A stretch of 64,000 nt of DNA from contig NZ_MDEB01000003.1 of NCBI RefSeq assembly GCF_002939945.1, positions 314,547-378,546 on the forward strand, given 5' to 3'. This DNA comes from Xanthomonas arboricola pv. populi. GTDB lineage: Bacteria; Pseudomonadota; Gammaproteobacteria; Xanthomonadales; Xanthomonadaceae. The position numbers and the translations under genes were made by a program. The notes beneath the pieces are model-generated. The model was not told where the DNA came from, ran no database searches, and saw nothing but the letters and a program-made list of their open reading frames with translations. Numbering within the stretch: position 1 is the first letter of the stretch; every line of letters begins with the position of its first letter. Shown piece after piece: positions 36,955-45,879 of the stretch.

Positions 36955-38344
36955 GGGCAAGGCGGTTGCGTTATGGGGCTGGGGGCGCGAAGGACGCGCC
37001 GCGTATCGCGCACTGCGCGCCGCGTTGCCGACGCAAACGCTGACGGTGTTCTGCAACGCCGAAGAAGCACGCGAGCTCGATGCGCTGGCCGATGCTGCGT
37101 TGCATGTTGAAACAGACGCCAACGCGCAGGCGCTGGGCCGGTTCGAGGTGGTGGTGAAATCGCCTGGTATCAGCCCGTATCGCCCCGAGGCGCACATCGC
37201 CGCAACCGGGCACGGCACGCAATTCATCGGCGGCACCGCGTTGTGGTTTGCCGAGCATGCGCAGCCTGACGGTTATGTGCCTGGCGCCATCTGCGTCACC
37301 GGTACCAAGGGCAAGAGCACCACCACCGCGCTGCTGGCGCATCTGCTGCGCGCGGCCGGCCATCGCACCGCCTTGGTCGGCAACATCGGTCAGCCCTTGC
37401 TGGAAGTGCTGGCGCCGCAACCGCCGCCGACCTATTGGGCGATCGAGTTGTCCAGCTATCAGACCGGCGAGGTCGGGCGCAGCGGCGCGCGTCCGGAATT
37501 GGCGCTGGTGCTGAACCTGTTTCCCGAGCACCTGGACTGGCATGGCGACGAGGCGCGCTACATGCGCGACAAGCTGGCGCTGGTTACCGAAGGCCGCCCG
37601 CGCATCGCCTTGCTCAACGCGGCCGATCCGCATCTGACCCAGCTGCAGTTGCCCGACAGCCAGGTGCGCTGGTTCAACCATCCCGATGGCTGGCATCTGC
37701 GCGGCGATATGGTGTATCGCGGTGAGCAGCGTGTGTTCGATACCGCCAACGTGCCGCTGCCCGGCGAACACAATCGGCGCAACCTGTGCGCGGTGCTGGC
37801 AGCGCTGGAAGCCCTGGGGCTGGACGCTGCGGCGCTGGCGCCGGCCGCAGCGAGCTTCCGCCCGTTGCCGAACCGCCTGCAGCTGCTCGGCAGCGTGGAC
37901 GGCATCAGCTACGTCAACGACTCCATCAGCACCACGCCGCATGCATCGCTGGCAGCGCTGGCCTGCTTTGCGCAACGCCGTGTGGCCTTGCTGGTGGGTG
38001 GCCACGATCGCGGACTGGACTGGCAGGATTTTGCCGCGCAGATGGCGCAGCAGGCGCCGCTGGAAATCGTCACCATGGGCGCGAACGGGCCACGGATCCA
38101 TGCGTTGCTGGCCCCGCTGGCTGAGCGCGCTCGCTTCGGTCTGCATGCCGCCGCCGACCTGGAACACGCGATGCGGCTGGCACGCGAGGCGCTGGGCGAG
38201 CAGGGCGGTGTAGTGCTGCTGTCGCCGGGCGCGCCCAGCTTCGGCGCGTATGGCGACTATGTCGCGCGTGGCCGCCATTTCGCCCAGCTGGCGGGGTTCG
38301 ATCCGGCGGCGATCAGCGCCATTCCCGGCTTGGGCGTGCAGTAG
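36935..38344 (+). CDS. murD2: UDP-MurNAc-L-Ala L-glutamate ligase MurD2
   Basis: 469 residues of the Mur ligase family. MurD2 adds L-Glu, instead of D-Glu, to UDP-MurNAc-L-Ala, after which MurL epimerises it. Visible features: N-terminal [17 protein letters not shown] loop [37 protein letters not shown], and the C-terminal [17 protein letters not shown]. It is longer and distinct in the N-domain from a typical MurD (about 438). The genomic link to murL, with a 20-bp overlap, is the strongest evidence for MurD2 rather than MurD; the usual murD in the division cluster would lie elsewhere. Confidence 0.9.
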   Translation: MRISQLEGKAVALWGWGREGRAAYRALRAALPTQTLTVFCNAEEARELDALADAALHVETDANAQALGRFEVVVKSPGISPYRPEAHIAATGHGTQFIGGTALWFAEHAQPDGYVPGAICVTGTKGKSTTTALLAHLLRAAGHRTALVGNIGQPLLEVLAPQPPPTYWAIELSSYQTGEVGRSGARPELALVLNLFPEHLDWHGDEARYMRDKLALVTEGRPRIALLNAADPHLTQLQLPDSQVRWFNHPDGWHLRGDMVYRGEQRVFDTANVPLPGEHNRRNLCAVLAALEALGLDAAALAPAAASFRPLPNRLQLLGSVDGISYVNDSISTTPHASLAALACFAQRRVALLVGGHDRGLDWQDFAAQMAQQAPLEIVTMGANGPRIHALLAPLAERARFGLHAAADLEHAMRLAREALGEQGGVVLLSPGAPSFGAYGDYVARGRHFAQLAGFDPAAISAIPGLGVQ

Positions 38345-38506
38345 CGCTGCGTTGATCGCGCCGATGGGCGGCGCTGTTCGCCCTGGATTTTCAGATGTCC
38401 TTGGCAGAACGCCGGCGCGATCGGTCCGTCGGCGCACACGATGACCCGGCCTGCACGGCTGCAGCGCCTACACTCGCCGGACATTCCCGGGAGCAGGCAC
38501 AAGCAC

Positions 38507-39307
38507 ATGCACAAGCAATGGAGATGGCGTGGCGTTGGGTTGTTCGGTGTCTTGGCGTCGCTGGCATTGCCCGCCGCCGCTGCGATGCAGGCCAAACCGC
38601 TGGAATGGACGATCGGCAAGGACACCTATAGCGGCGTGCTGGTCTACGACGACGCCGGCGCCGCCAAACGCCCGGGCCTGGTGATGGTGCCGAACTGGCG
38701 CGGGGTGAACGATTCGGCAGTCACCAAGGCCAAGCAACTGGCTGGCGACGATTATGTGGTGCTGGTTGCCGACGTCTACGGCAAGGGCAAGCGCCCGGCC
38801 AACGACAGCGAGGCCGGGCAGTTCGCCGGTGCCCTGAAGAAGGACCCGCCGACGCTGCGCGCCCGCGCGCTGAAAGCAGTGGATGTGCTCAAGGCGCAGG
38901 CCGGCAAGGCGCCGCTGGATGCATCACGCATTGGTGCGGTGGGGTTCTGCTTCGGCGGCACCACGGTGCTGGAACTGGTACGTGCCGGTGCGCAGCTGGC
39001 CGGTGTGGTCAGCCTGCACGGCGGCATCGCGACACCCAGCCCGGCGGCCGCCGGCTCGGCCAGGACGCCGCTGCTGGTGCTCAACGGTGCCGACGACAAG
39101 AGCGTGACCAAGGCGGACATCGCCGCGTTCGAAACCGAGATGAATGCGGCCGGCGCGGACTGGCAGTTCGTCAACTTCAGTGGGGCCGTGCATTGCTTTG
39201 CCGAAGCCGATGCCAACAGCCCGCCAGGCTGCCTGTACAACCCGCGTGCGGCCAAACGTGCCTACCGCATGCTCGGCGATTTCTTCGACGAACGCTTCGG
39301 CGATTGA
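38507..39307 (+). CDS. exported dienelactone hydrolase family protein
   Basis: 266 residues from the ATG at 38507, which gives a signal peptide (MHKQWRWRGVGLFGVLASLALPAAAA). The longer frame from 38441 would bury the signal. An alpha/beta-hydrolase of the dienelactone hydrolase family: nucleophile Cys in GFCFGG, Asp in NGADDKS, His in GAVHCFAEAD. The Cys nucleophile is the family hallmark. The periplasmic placement is unlike cytoplasmic chlorocatechol enzymes, so the substrate is probably a plant ester or lactone (inference). It faces the ispB gene tail to tail. Confidence 0.88.
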   Translation: MHKQWRWRGVGLFGVLASLALPAAAAMQAKPLEWTIGKDTYSGVLVYDDAGAAKRPGLVMVPNWRGVNDSAVTKAKQLAGDDYVVLVADVYGKGKRPANDSEAGQFAGALKKDPPTLRARALKAVDVLKAQAGKAPLDASRIGAVGFCFGGTTVLELVRAGAQLAGVVSLHGGIATPSPAAAGSARTPLLVLNGADDKSVTKADIAAFETEMNAAGADWQFVNFSGAVHCFAEADANSPPGCLYNPRAAKRAYRMLGDFFDERFGD

Positions 39308-39499
39308 TGAGGTGGCCAGGCGCGGCTTACCGCCTCGTTGGCTACGGACGGCGCGCGGACATGCAGTGCGGGAGCTGCATGCCGACCCCGGCATGGGCTG
39401 ACGGTCGCACGCACCATTAGTTTGGCGAGTCGTTCGAAGGCCGTGGTGACAGGGCGCCGCAATCCTGGCAAGGGTTGCGGTTGACTGCCCTTACATGAG

Positions 39500-39522
39500 A
39501 GCGGCAGGCGAAACCTGCCGCT
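39500..39522. terminator. hairpin between converging DLH and ispB genes
   Basis: A perfect 9-bp stem (AGCGGCAGG and complement) with a 5-base loop. It lies just past the ispB stop codon. No T run follows on either strand, so it is a weak or rho-type stop at best. Confidence 0.45.
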
Positions 39523-39526
39523 TGGA

Positions 39527-40525
39527 TCAATGCGTGCGTTCCACCGCATAACGTGCCAGACCGCGTAGCGCTGCGACCGCAGGGCTGGGCGGCAACGTGT
39601 CCAGCGCCTGTTCGGCAGCGGCGGCATAGTCGGTGGCACGTCGACGGCTGTAATCCAGGCCGCCGGTGGCATGAATCGCCGCCAGCACTTCGGGCATCGC
39701 GCTCGCATCGCCTTGTTCGACGATCTGGCGCAGGCGCTCCCGGGTGCTCGCATCCGAATGCGCCATGGCATGGATCAGCGGCAAGGTCGCCTTGCCCTCG
39801 GCCAGGTCGTCTCCCAGGTTCTTTCCCAGGTCCGCTGCGTCGGCGGCGTAGTCGAGCACGTCGTCGGCAATCTGGAAGGCAAAGCCCAACTGCATGCCGT
39901 AGTCGTACAGACGTTGCTGCACCTGCGCATCCGCGCCCGAAGCCAGCGCGCCCAGGCGAGTGCCGGCAGCGAACAGCACTGCGGTCTTGCGCTCGATCAC
40001 GCGCAGGTAGGCAGCCTCGTCGGTGTCGGGGTTGTGCACGTGCAACAGCTGCAGCACCTCGCCTTCGGCGATGCGGTTGGTGGTGTCGGCCAGGATCTGC
40101 ATGACTTCCATGCGATCAAGCTCGACCATCAACTGGAAGCTGCGCGAATACAGGAAATCGCCAACCAGCACGCTGGGCGCATTGCCCCACAGCGCGTTGG
40201 CGGTGCTGCGCCCGCGGCGCAGGTCCGACTCGTCCACCACGTCGTCGTGCAGCAAGGTGGAGGTGTGGATGAACTCGATGATCGCCGCCAGCTGATGGTG
40301 CTCCGGGCCGGAGCCGCCAGCGGCGTGGCCGGCCAGCATGACCAGCATCGGACGCAGGCGTTTGCCGCCGGCGGAGATGATGTGATCGGCGATCTGGTTG
40401 ATCAGCACGACGTCCGAGGCCAGGCGGCGGCGGATCAGCGCGTCGACCGCGGCCATGTCGGGCGCGGCGAGGGACTGGATCTGGGGCAGGCCCAGAACGG
40501 TGGGGAGGTCTTCGGCGATGGTCAT
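39527..40525 (-). CDS. ispB: octaprenyl diphosphate synthase IspB
   Basis: 332 residues from the ATG at 40523-40525 (MTIAEDLPTVLGLP); the open frame continues upstream but without a family match. It makes the C40 side chain of ubiquinone from farnesyl diphosphate. Both Asp-rich motifs are present: DDVVDESDLRRG (first, with LLH before it) and DDVLDYAADA (second), plus GGKRLRPMLVML near the N-terminus. Ala-type residues before the first motif fit a long-chain product. No neighbours of the quinone pathway are close. It is divergent from ssb. Confidence 0.95.
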   Translation of the reverse strand: MTIAEDLPTVLGLPQIQSLAAPDMAAVDALIRRRLASDVVLINQIADHIISAGGKRLRPMLVMLAGHAAGGSGPEHHQLAAIIEFIHTSTLLHDDVVDESDLRRGRSTANALWGNAPSVLVGDFLYSRSFQLMVELDRMEVMQILADTTNRIAEGEVLQLLHVHNPDTDEAAYLRVIERKTAVLFAAGTRLGALASGADAQVQQRLYDYGMQLGFAFQIADDVLDYAADAADLGKNLGDDLAEGKATLPLIHAMAHSDASTRERLRQIVEQGDASAMPEVLAAIHATGGLDYSRRRATDYAAAAEQALDTLPPSPAVAALRGLARYAVERTH

Positions 40526-40799
40526 GCGCAGGCATTCGTGATGTACGCCGATTATAGGTGTCTGGGCCAGATCCGTCCCGCTGGCCGTGTCCGAAGGCCT
40601 GCACGTGGACGCAAACCCTTGCGGCGCCAGCGTCGGGCGTGTCCGGGAGCGCCCCGATTCCGACCTGCCGGCGCGGCATTCCCCGGCCCGGCGGTGCGGG
40701 GATCCGCCGGGACCGGGGCCGGGCAGGTGCGGTAACATTGGCACCAAGACATTCACCGCCGCGCCCCATCGGCGCCGGCGCACCATCTCGGAAGCATCT

Positions 40800-41315
40800 A
40801 TGGCCCGCGGCATCAACAAAGTCATCCTCGTCGGCAACCTCGGCAACGATCCCGACACCAAGTACACCCAGGCCGGCATGGCGATCACGCGCGTGAGTCT
40901 GGCTACCACCAGCATGCGCAAGGACCGCGATGGCAACAACCAGGAGCGCACCGAGTGGCATCGCGTGGTGTTCTTCGGCAAGTTGGGCGAGATTGCCGGT
41001 GAGTACCTGCGCAAGGGCTCGCAGGTGTACGTCGAAGGCGAGCTGCGTTACGACAAGTACACCGGCCAGGACGGCGTGGAGAAGTACAGCACCGACATCG
41101 TCGCCAACGAGATGCAGATGCTTGGCGGCCGTGGCGAAGGCGGTGGCGGTGGCATGGGCGGCGATCGCCCGCAGCGTGCACAGGCTCCGCGTCAGCAGCA
41201 AGGCGGCGGTGGTCAGGGCGGCGGTCAAGACTACGCCCCGCGCCGTCAGCAACCAGCCCAGCAGCAGTCGGCACCGCCGATGGACGATTTTGCCGACGAC
41301 GATATTCCGTTCTAG
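40800..41315 (+). CDS. ssb: single-stranded DNA-binding protein
   Basis: 171 residues. The OB-fold (about 1-110) opens with [18 protein letters not shown] and contains [23 protein letters not shown] Gly/Gln-rich linker (about 114-160) leads to the acidic tip DDDIPF that recruits repair proteins. It covers single-stranded DNA in replication and repair as a tetramer. The start is the ATG at 40800 (MARGIN); the longer frame upstream has no support. A strong terminator follows 26 bp after the stop, so it is monocistronic. Confidence 0.97.
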   Translation: MARGINKVILVGNLGNDPDTKYTQAGMAITRVSLATTSMRKDRDGNNQERTEWHRVVFFGKLGEIAGEYLRKGSQVYVEGELRYDKYTGQDGVEKYSTDIVANEMQMLGGRGEGGGGGMGGDRPQRAQAPRQQQGGGGQGGGQDYAPRRQQPAQQQSAPPMDDFADDDIPF

Positions 41316-41340
41316 GGAATACCTTTTTAACGATGTAAAC

Positions 41341-41376
41341 AAGGGCTCTTGGCGCATTTGCCAAGGGCCCTTTTTT
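41341..41376 (+). terminator. rho-independent terminator after ssb
   Basis: A 13-bp stem with one wobble (AAGGGCTCTTGGC with its complement), a GCATTT loop and a run of six T within and after the stem. It lies 26 bp after the ssb stop. Confidence 0.92.
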
Positions 41377-41474
41377 GTTGTTAACGTTTTTCAACAAGGT
41401 CCGATTACTTGAACCGCGACTCTCCGGAACGATGCGACATTCCGCACTCTCAGGCCTCGTTGTCGAGACCTTCC

Positions 41475-42332
41475 CTAGCGATGGGTGCCGGCGGGCAGGT
41501 GTTCACGCAGGTAGTCGGCACCGGTCCGGATGACCGTGGCCGGATCGCGCGGACGGTCGTGCTCGATGATGTACCAGCGCACACCGGCACCCGCTGCGGC
41601 AGGCAGGATCGCGTTCCAGTCCAGCACGCCCCGGCCGACGGCGGCGAAGCCGCCCTCGTCCTCGGCCTGGCCTTTCGGGGCATTGTCCTTGGCGTGTACC
41701 GCGAACATGCGGCCCTTGAACTTGCCCAGCATCACCGCCGGGTCGTAGCCTGCGCGCGCTACCCATGCCAGGTCCAACTCGGTCTCGAGATCGGGGCCGG
41801 CCGCTACGAACAGCAGCTCCAGACCGGTCTTGCCATCGAAGTCGACCAGTTCGAAGTCGTGGTTGTGGTAGGCCAGGTGCATGCCCTTGTTCCGCACCCG
41901 CCTGGCGATTCGGCCCAGTTCCTGGCCCAATGCGGTCCAGCCTGCGGCATCGGTCGGCCGATCCTTCTCGTCCAGGTAAGGCACCACCAGTGTCGTGTTG
42001 CCGATCGACCGGTTGAAGGCCACCACGCCGTCCAGGTCCTTGCGCAGATCGGCCAGTTGCACGTGCGACGAGATCGCCTTGATCGAATACCTGTCCAGCA
42101 TCTGCTTGAGTTCCGCAGCGCTGACGTTTTGCATGCCGACCGTTTCCACCGCGCCCACGCCCGCGTCGTGGACGATCTTCAGCTGTTGGTCGAGCGAGCC
42201 GGCGTTGCGCAGCGAGTACATCTGCACCGCGATGGGTTTTTGTGGGCCGGCGGCGTCGCGTGCGAAGGCGGGCAGGGTGACGAGAAGCAGCAGTGCGAGG
42301 GTCGCGGTCCTGCGTATAGGTGTGTGCATCAA
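41475..42332 (-). CDS. exported sugar phosphate isomerase/epimerase-like TIM-barrel protein
   Basis: 285 residues. The N-terminus has Arg-Arg then a hydrophobic run ending in LPAFA (MMHTPIRRTATLALLLLVTLPAFARD), so it is exported to the periplasm. The mature part is a xylose-isomerase-like TIM barrel with SHVQLADLRKDLDGVV, GMHLAYHNHDFEL (metal His/Glu), ELDLAWVARAGYDP and AVHAKDNAPKGQ. It resembles IolE/inosose-like isomerases and the exported isomerases of 3-keto-sugar pathways. The exact substrate is unknown. It is last of four genes in a LacI-controlled cluster, 16 bp after the oxidoreductase gene. Confidence 0.87.
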   Translation of the reverse strand: MMHTPIRRTATLALLLLVTLPAFARDAAGPQKPIAVQMYSLRNAGSLDQQLKIVHDAGVGAVETVGMQNVSAAELKQMLDRYSIKAISSHVQLADLRKDLDGVVAFNRSIGNTTLVVPYLDEKDRPTDAAGWTALGQELGRIARRVRNKGMHLAYHNHDFELVDFDGKTGLELLFVAAGPDLETELDLAWVARAGYDPAVMLGKFKGRMFAVHAKDNAPKGQAEDEGGFAAVGRGVLDWNAILPAAAGAGVRWYIIEHDRPRDPATVIRTGADYLREHLPAGTHR

Positions 42333-42348
42333 AAAGTCCTCCAGGGAT

Positions 42349-43473
42349 TCAACCGATGGCCGTCCAGGCGCGCGTCCTGGCCGATGTGATGACGCGATCG
42401 ACGATCAGCGCCGAACGCACCCCGTCTTCGAAGGTGGGCAGGCCTTCCGGCCGCTCACCTTCGATGGCGCGATAGGTGTCGGCGACAAACGCCTCGAAGC
42501 AATTGCCGTAGCCTTGCGCGTGCCCGGCCGGCAACGCCGACAACCGGCGTTGTTCGGCACTGCCGGCACCCGGCCCGCGCACGAAGATTTCCTCGCGCTG
42601 GTCGGGCAGGCCGATCCACAGCCGTTCGGCGTCCTCCTGGTCGAACGCCACGCTGGCCCTGGCGCCGTCGATCTCGAACCAGAGGCGATTGCGGCGTCCC
42701 GCCGAGACCTGGCTGACCGTCAATGAAGCCAGCGTGCCCGCGCCGGTTCTGAACATCGCCGCGGCCACGTCCTCGCTCGCTACCGCCTGCATCGCGCCGC
42801 CCGCCGCCGGCGTGCTGAAGCTCTGCCCGGCTAGGGCGCCGCGCTCGGCGATCACGGTCGCGAAGGCAGCGCTGACATCGACGAAACGCTCGCCGCCGAC
42901 CCATTCCACCAAGTCGCACCAGTGCGAGCCGATGTCGGCGAACACGCGCGATGCGCCGCCCAGCGCCGGGTCCACGCGCCAGTTGTTGCTGGCAGGGTCC
43001 AACAGCCAGTCCTGCAGATAGCTGCCGTGGATCAGGCGTAGCGGCCCCAGCTCGCCCTGCGCGATGCGTGCGCGCGCCTCGCGGACCACCGGGTGATAGC
43101 GATAGACGAAGGGAACCGTGGCAACCAGCCCGGTCGAGGCGGCCAGTGCCGCCAATGCCTGGGCGTCTTGCAATGTCGTGGCCAGGGGTTTCTCGCAGAT
43201 CACGTGCTTGCCGGCTTGCAGCGCCGCCTGCGCCATGGCGCGGTGCAGATGGTTGGGTGTGCAGACGTGCACGACCTGCACTTGCGGATCGGCGACCACA
43301 TCCTCGATGTCGCGATAGGCGCGCGGCACATCCCATGACTGCGCCACGTCGCGTGCGCGTTGCGGGGATGAGGCGGCGATGCCGCGGACCTCGGCACCGG
43401 CCAGCAGCGCCGCGCGACGATGCACGGCGCCGATCATGCCAGTGCCGACGATGGCGATTCCAAGCTTGCTCAT
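42349..43473 (-). CDS. Gfo/Idh/MocA family oxidoreductase
   Basis: 374 residues from the ATG at 43471-43473 (MSKLGIAIVGTGMIGAVH). The Rossmann motif GTGMIGAVH binds NAD(P), and the catalytic EKP motif is in ICEKPLATT near residue 95. The C-terminal half has the family fold with RLIHGSYLQDWLLDP and DIGSHWCDLVEW (active-site His/Asp). These enzymes oxidise sugars or inositols, often at carbon 3. It is flanked by two isomerase-like genes and a sugar permease. It fits a keto-sugar catabolic route (inference). The stop is 14 bp before the downstream isomerase start. Confidence 0.92.
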   Translation of the reverse strand: MSKLGIAIVGTGMIGAVHRRAALLAGAEVRGIAASSPQRARDVAQSWDVPRAYRDIEDVVADPQVQVVHVCTPNHLHRAMAQAALQAGKHVICEKPLATTLQDAQALAALAASTGLVATVPFVYRYHPVVREARARIAQGELGPLRLIHGSYLQDWLLDPASNNWRVDPALGGASRVFADIGSHWCDLVEWVGGERFVDVSAAFATVIAERGALAGQSFSTPAAGGAMQAVASEDVAAAMFRTGAGTLASLTVSQVSAGRRNRLWFEIDGARASVAFDQEDAERLWIGLPDQREEIFVRGPGAGSAEQRRLSALPAGHAQGYGNCFEAFVADTYRAIEGERPEGLPTFEDGVRSALIVDRVITSARTRAWTAIG

Positions 43474-43487
43474 CAGGGTGGGGGTTC

Positions 43488-44705
43488 TCAGTGTGTGGAG
43501 GGCATGGCCGCGACGACCGGCCGGTCGCGGAACAGCAACAGGAAGGCGACCAACACGACCAGCGCCACGCCTGCCGGGAACAGCCAGATCTGCTGCCAGT
43601 CCGGGCCCGCCGCCGTGGTGTAGTGCTCCACCACCGCGCCGGACAGGAACGTGCCGATCAACATGCCCACGCCGTATGTGGCCAGGGTGATGAACCCCTG
43701 CGCGCTGCTGCGCGCGGCGGGGCCGGCATGTGCATCGGTGTAGATCTGGCCGGTGACGAAGAAGAAGTCGTAGCAGATGCCATGCAGCACGATGCCGATC
43801 ACCAGCAAGGAAAAACCGCCGCCCGCATCGCCAAAGGCGAACATCGCGTAGCGCAGCACCCACGCCGCCATGCCCAGCGCCAGCATCGTCTTGACCCCGA
43901 GCCGCACGAACAGGAACGGCATGGCCAGCATCAGCAGTACTTCGGATGCCTGGCCCAGCGATTGCAGGCCGGCCGCGCCGCGCACGCCCAGATCGTTGAG
44001 ATACGGGTTGGTGAAGTTGTAGTAGAACGCCAGCGGGATGCAGATGGCGATGGACGCCAGGAAGAACACCAAATAGGAGCGCGACTTCAGCAGCCGCAGC
44101 GAGTCCAGTCCCAGCATCTGTCCCAGCCCGGCGTCGCGCTGTTGCGCCAGCGGCGGCGTGTGCGGCAGGGTGAAGGCATACAGTCCCAGGGCCAGCGATG
44201 CCATCGCCGCCATCCGGAACGTCAGTTCGAGCCGGTGCGCCTGTTCCCAGCCCAGCCAGCCGATCAGCACGCCCGCCACGATCCAGCCGACGCTGCCGGC
44301 CACCCGCACGGGCGGGAACTGTTTTTCAGGCGATTGCATGTGCCGCATCGCCACGCTGTTGGCCAGCGCCAGCGTCGGCATGAACAGCAGCATGTACACC
44401 ATGACGCAGGCGGAGAACATGCCGAAGCTCGTCGCCGTGGACGCCAGCCACATGAGCACCGCGCCGGCGAGGTGCAGCACCGCGAGGATGCGCTGTGCCG
44501 CGAAGTAGCGATCCGCGACCAAGCCGACCAGGAATGGCGCCAAGATGGCGCCGATGGACTGGCTGAGGAACGCCGTCGCCACCTGGCTCGCGCTGGCCTG
44601 CAGGGGGCCCTGCACCAGGTACGTGCCCAGGGTCACGAACCATGCTCCCCAGATGAAGAACTGCAGAAACATCATCGCGCCCAAGCGCGACATGGTGTGC
44701 CTCAT
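43488..44705 (-). CDS. NHS-family MFS sugar/nucleoside permease
   Basis: 405 residues with 12 predicted membrane helices. The opening RLGAMMFLQFFIWGAWFVTLGTYL (read in short parts) and the central conserved VAGSVGWIVAGVLIGWLG place it in the nucleoside:H+ symporter branch (NupG/XapB-like) of MFS. In Bacteroidetes and xanthomonads this branch also carries sugars in isomerase/Gfo-Idh clusters. It stands in the middle of the cluster, 15 bp before the oxidoreductase gene and 27 bp after the first isomerase, so it should import the pathway substrate across the inner membrane. Confidence 0.9.
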   Translation of the reverse strand: MRHTMSRLGAMMFLQFFIWGAWFVTLGTYLVQGPLQASASQVATAFLSQSIGAILAPFLVGLVADRYFAAQRILAVLHLAGAVLMWLASTATSFGMFSACVMVYMLLFMPTLALANSVAMRHMQSPEKQFPPVRVAGSVGWIVAGVLIGWLGWEQAHRLELTFRMAAMASLALGLYAFTLPHTPPLAQQRDAGLGQMLGLDSLRLLKSRSYLVFFLASIAICIPLAFYYNFTNPYLNDLGVRGAAGLQSLGQASEVLLMLAMPFLFVRLGVKTMLALGMAAWVLRYAMFAFGDAGGGFSLLVIGIVLHGICYDFFFVTGQIYTDAHAGPAARSSAQGFITLATYGVGMLIGTFLSGAVVEHYTTAAGPDWQQIWLFPAGVALVVLVAFLLLFRDRPVVAAMPSTH

Positions 44706-44731
44706 GGCTTGCCCTCCCAGGCAGTATTGGC

Positions 44732-45784
44732 TCAGATCCCCAGCATGCGGCGCAGCGATTCCGGATCGGCGCCGCTATCGGCAAAGTCATCGAAGGCGCG
44801 TTCGGTCACGCGGATGATGTGGTCGCGGATGAACGCGGCACCCTCCCGGGCGCCGTCTTCCGGATGCTTCAGGCAGCACTCCCACTCCAGCACCGCCCAG
44901 CCCGGGAAATCGTATTGCGCGAACTTCGAGAAGATCGCCTTGAAGTCGATCTGGCCGTCGCCGAGCGAACGAAACCGCCCCGGACGATCGATCCAGTCCT
45001 GGTATCCGCCGTAGACGCCGCTGTGCGCACTGGCGCGATACTCCGCGTCCTTGACATGGAAGATGCCGATGCGCGCGTGATACCGGTCGATGAAGCCCAG
45101 GTAGTCCATCTGCTGCAGCAGCAAGTGGCTGGGGTCGTACAGGATCTTGGCACGTGGGTGGTGGTCCACGACATCGAGGAAGCGCTCGAAGGTCGCGCCG
45201 TCGTGCAGGTCCTCGCCTGGGTGGATCTCAAAGCACAGGTCCACGCCGCAGGCGTCGAAGGCATCCAGAATGGGGCGCCAGCGGCGGCCGAGTTCGGCGA
45301 AGGCTTCTTCCACCAGCCCGGGCGGCCGTTGCGGCCAAGGGTAGAAGTAAGGCCAGGCCAGCGCGCCGGAGAACGTGGCATGCGCCGTCAGCCCCAGGCG
45401 CTGGCTGGCCTTGGCCGCCAACAGCAGTTGTTCAACCGCCCAGGCCTGGCGGGCGGCGGGATCACCGCGCTTGTCTGACGGTGCGAATCCGTCGAACAGC
45501 TGGTCGTAGGCGGGGTGGACGGCGACCAGCTGCCCCTGCAGGTGGGTCGACAACTCGGTGACCTGCAGGCCGTACCCGGCCAGCATGCCGGCGACGTCGT
45601 CGCAGTACGCCTGGCTCTGCGCGGCCTGGGCCAGATCGAACAGGTGGGGCGCGCTGGTCGGCACTTGTACGCCAGAATACCCCAGGCTCGCAGACCAACC
45701 GGCCAGTGTGTCCAAGCGATTGAAGGGGGGTGTGTCGGCGATGAACTGTGCCAGGAACAGCGCCGGACCCTTGAGCGTCTTCAA
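44732..45784 (-). CDS. cytoplasmic sugar phosphate isomerase/epimerase
   Basis: 350 residues of the xylose-isomerase-like TIM-barrel family, no signal peptide. Metal and substrate residues are visible in CFEIHPGEDLHDG (Glu, His), LYDPSHLLLQQMDY (Asp, His), GIFHVKDAEY and AVLEWECCLKHP (final Glu). It is unlike the exported paralogue in length and sequence, so the pair probably acts at two steps or two sites. It is the first gene of the minus-strand sugar cluster. Its start is divergent to the LacI regulator with a palindromic operator candidate 15 bp upstream. Confidence 0.9.
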   Translation of the reverse strand: MKTLKGPALFLAQFIADTPPFNRLDTLAGWSASLGYSGVQVPTSAPHLFDLAQAAQSQAYCDDVAGMLAGYGLQVTELSTHLQGQLVAVHPAYDQLFDGFAPSDKRGDPAARQAWAVEQLLLAAKASQRLGLTAHATFSGALAWPYFYPWPQRPPGLVEEAFAELGRRWRPILDAFDACGVDLCFEIHPGEDLHDGATFERFLDVVDHHPRAKILYDPSHLLLQQMDYLGFIDRYHARIGIFHVKDAEYRASAHSGVYGGYQDWIDRPGRFRSLGDGQIDFKAIFSKFAQYDFPGWAVLEWECCLKHPEDGAREGAAFIRDHIIRVTERAFDDFADSGADPESLRRMLGI

Positions 45785-45798
45785 CGTGATTCGCCCTC

Positions 45799-45814
45799 AT
45801 GCAATCGATTGAAT
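45799..45814. promoter_or_regulatory. palindromic operator candidate for the LacI regulator
   Basis: ATGCAATCGATTGAAT is a 16-bp palindrome with one mismatched pair, centred on CG as in LacI/PurR-type operators. It lies between the divergent isomerase and lacI-type genes, 15 bp from the isomerase start. Confidence 0.65.
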
Positions 45815-45879
45815 CATCCTAGCATGGGCCGCCCGCAAGACCCGTTGTGCGCTGCACAGCAGAAAGAAGAACCAAGGTC

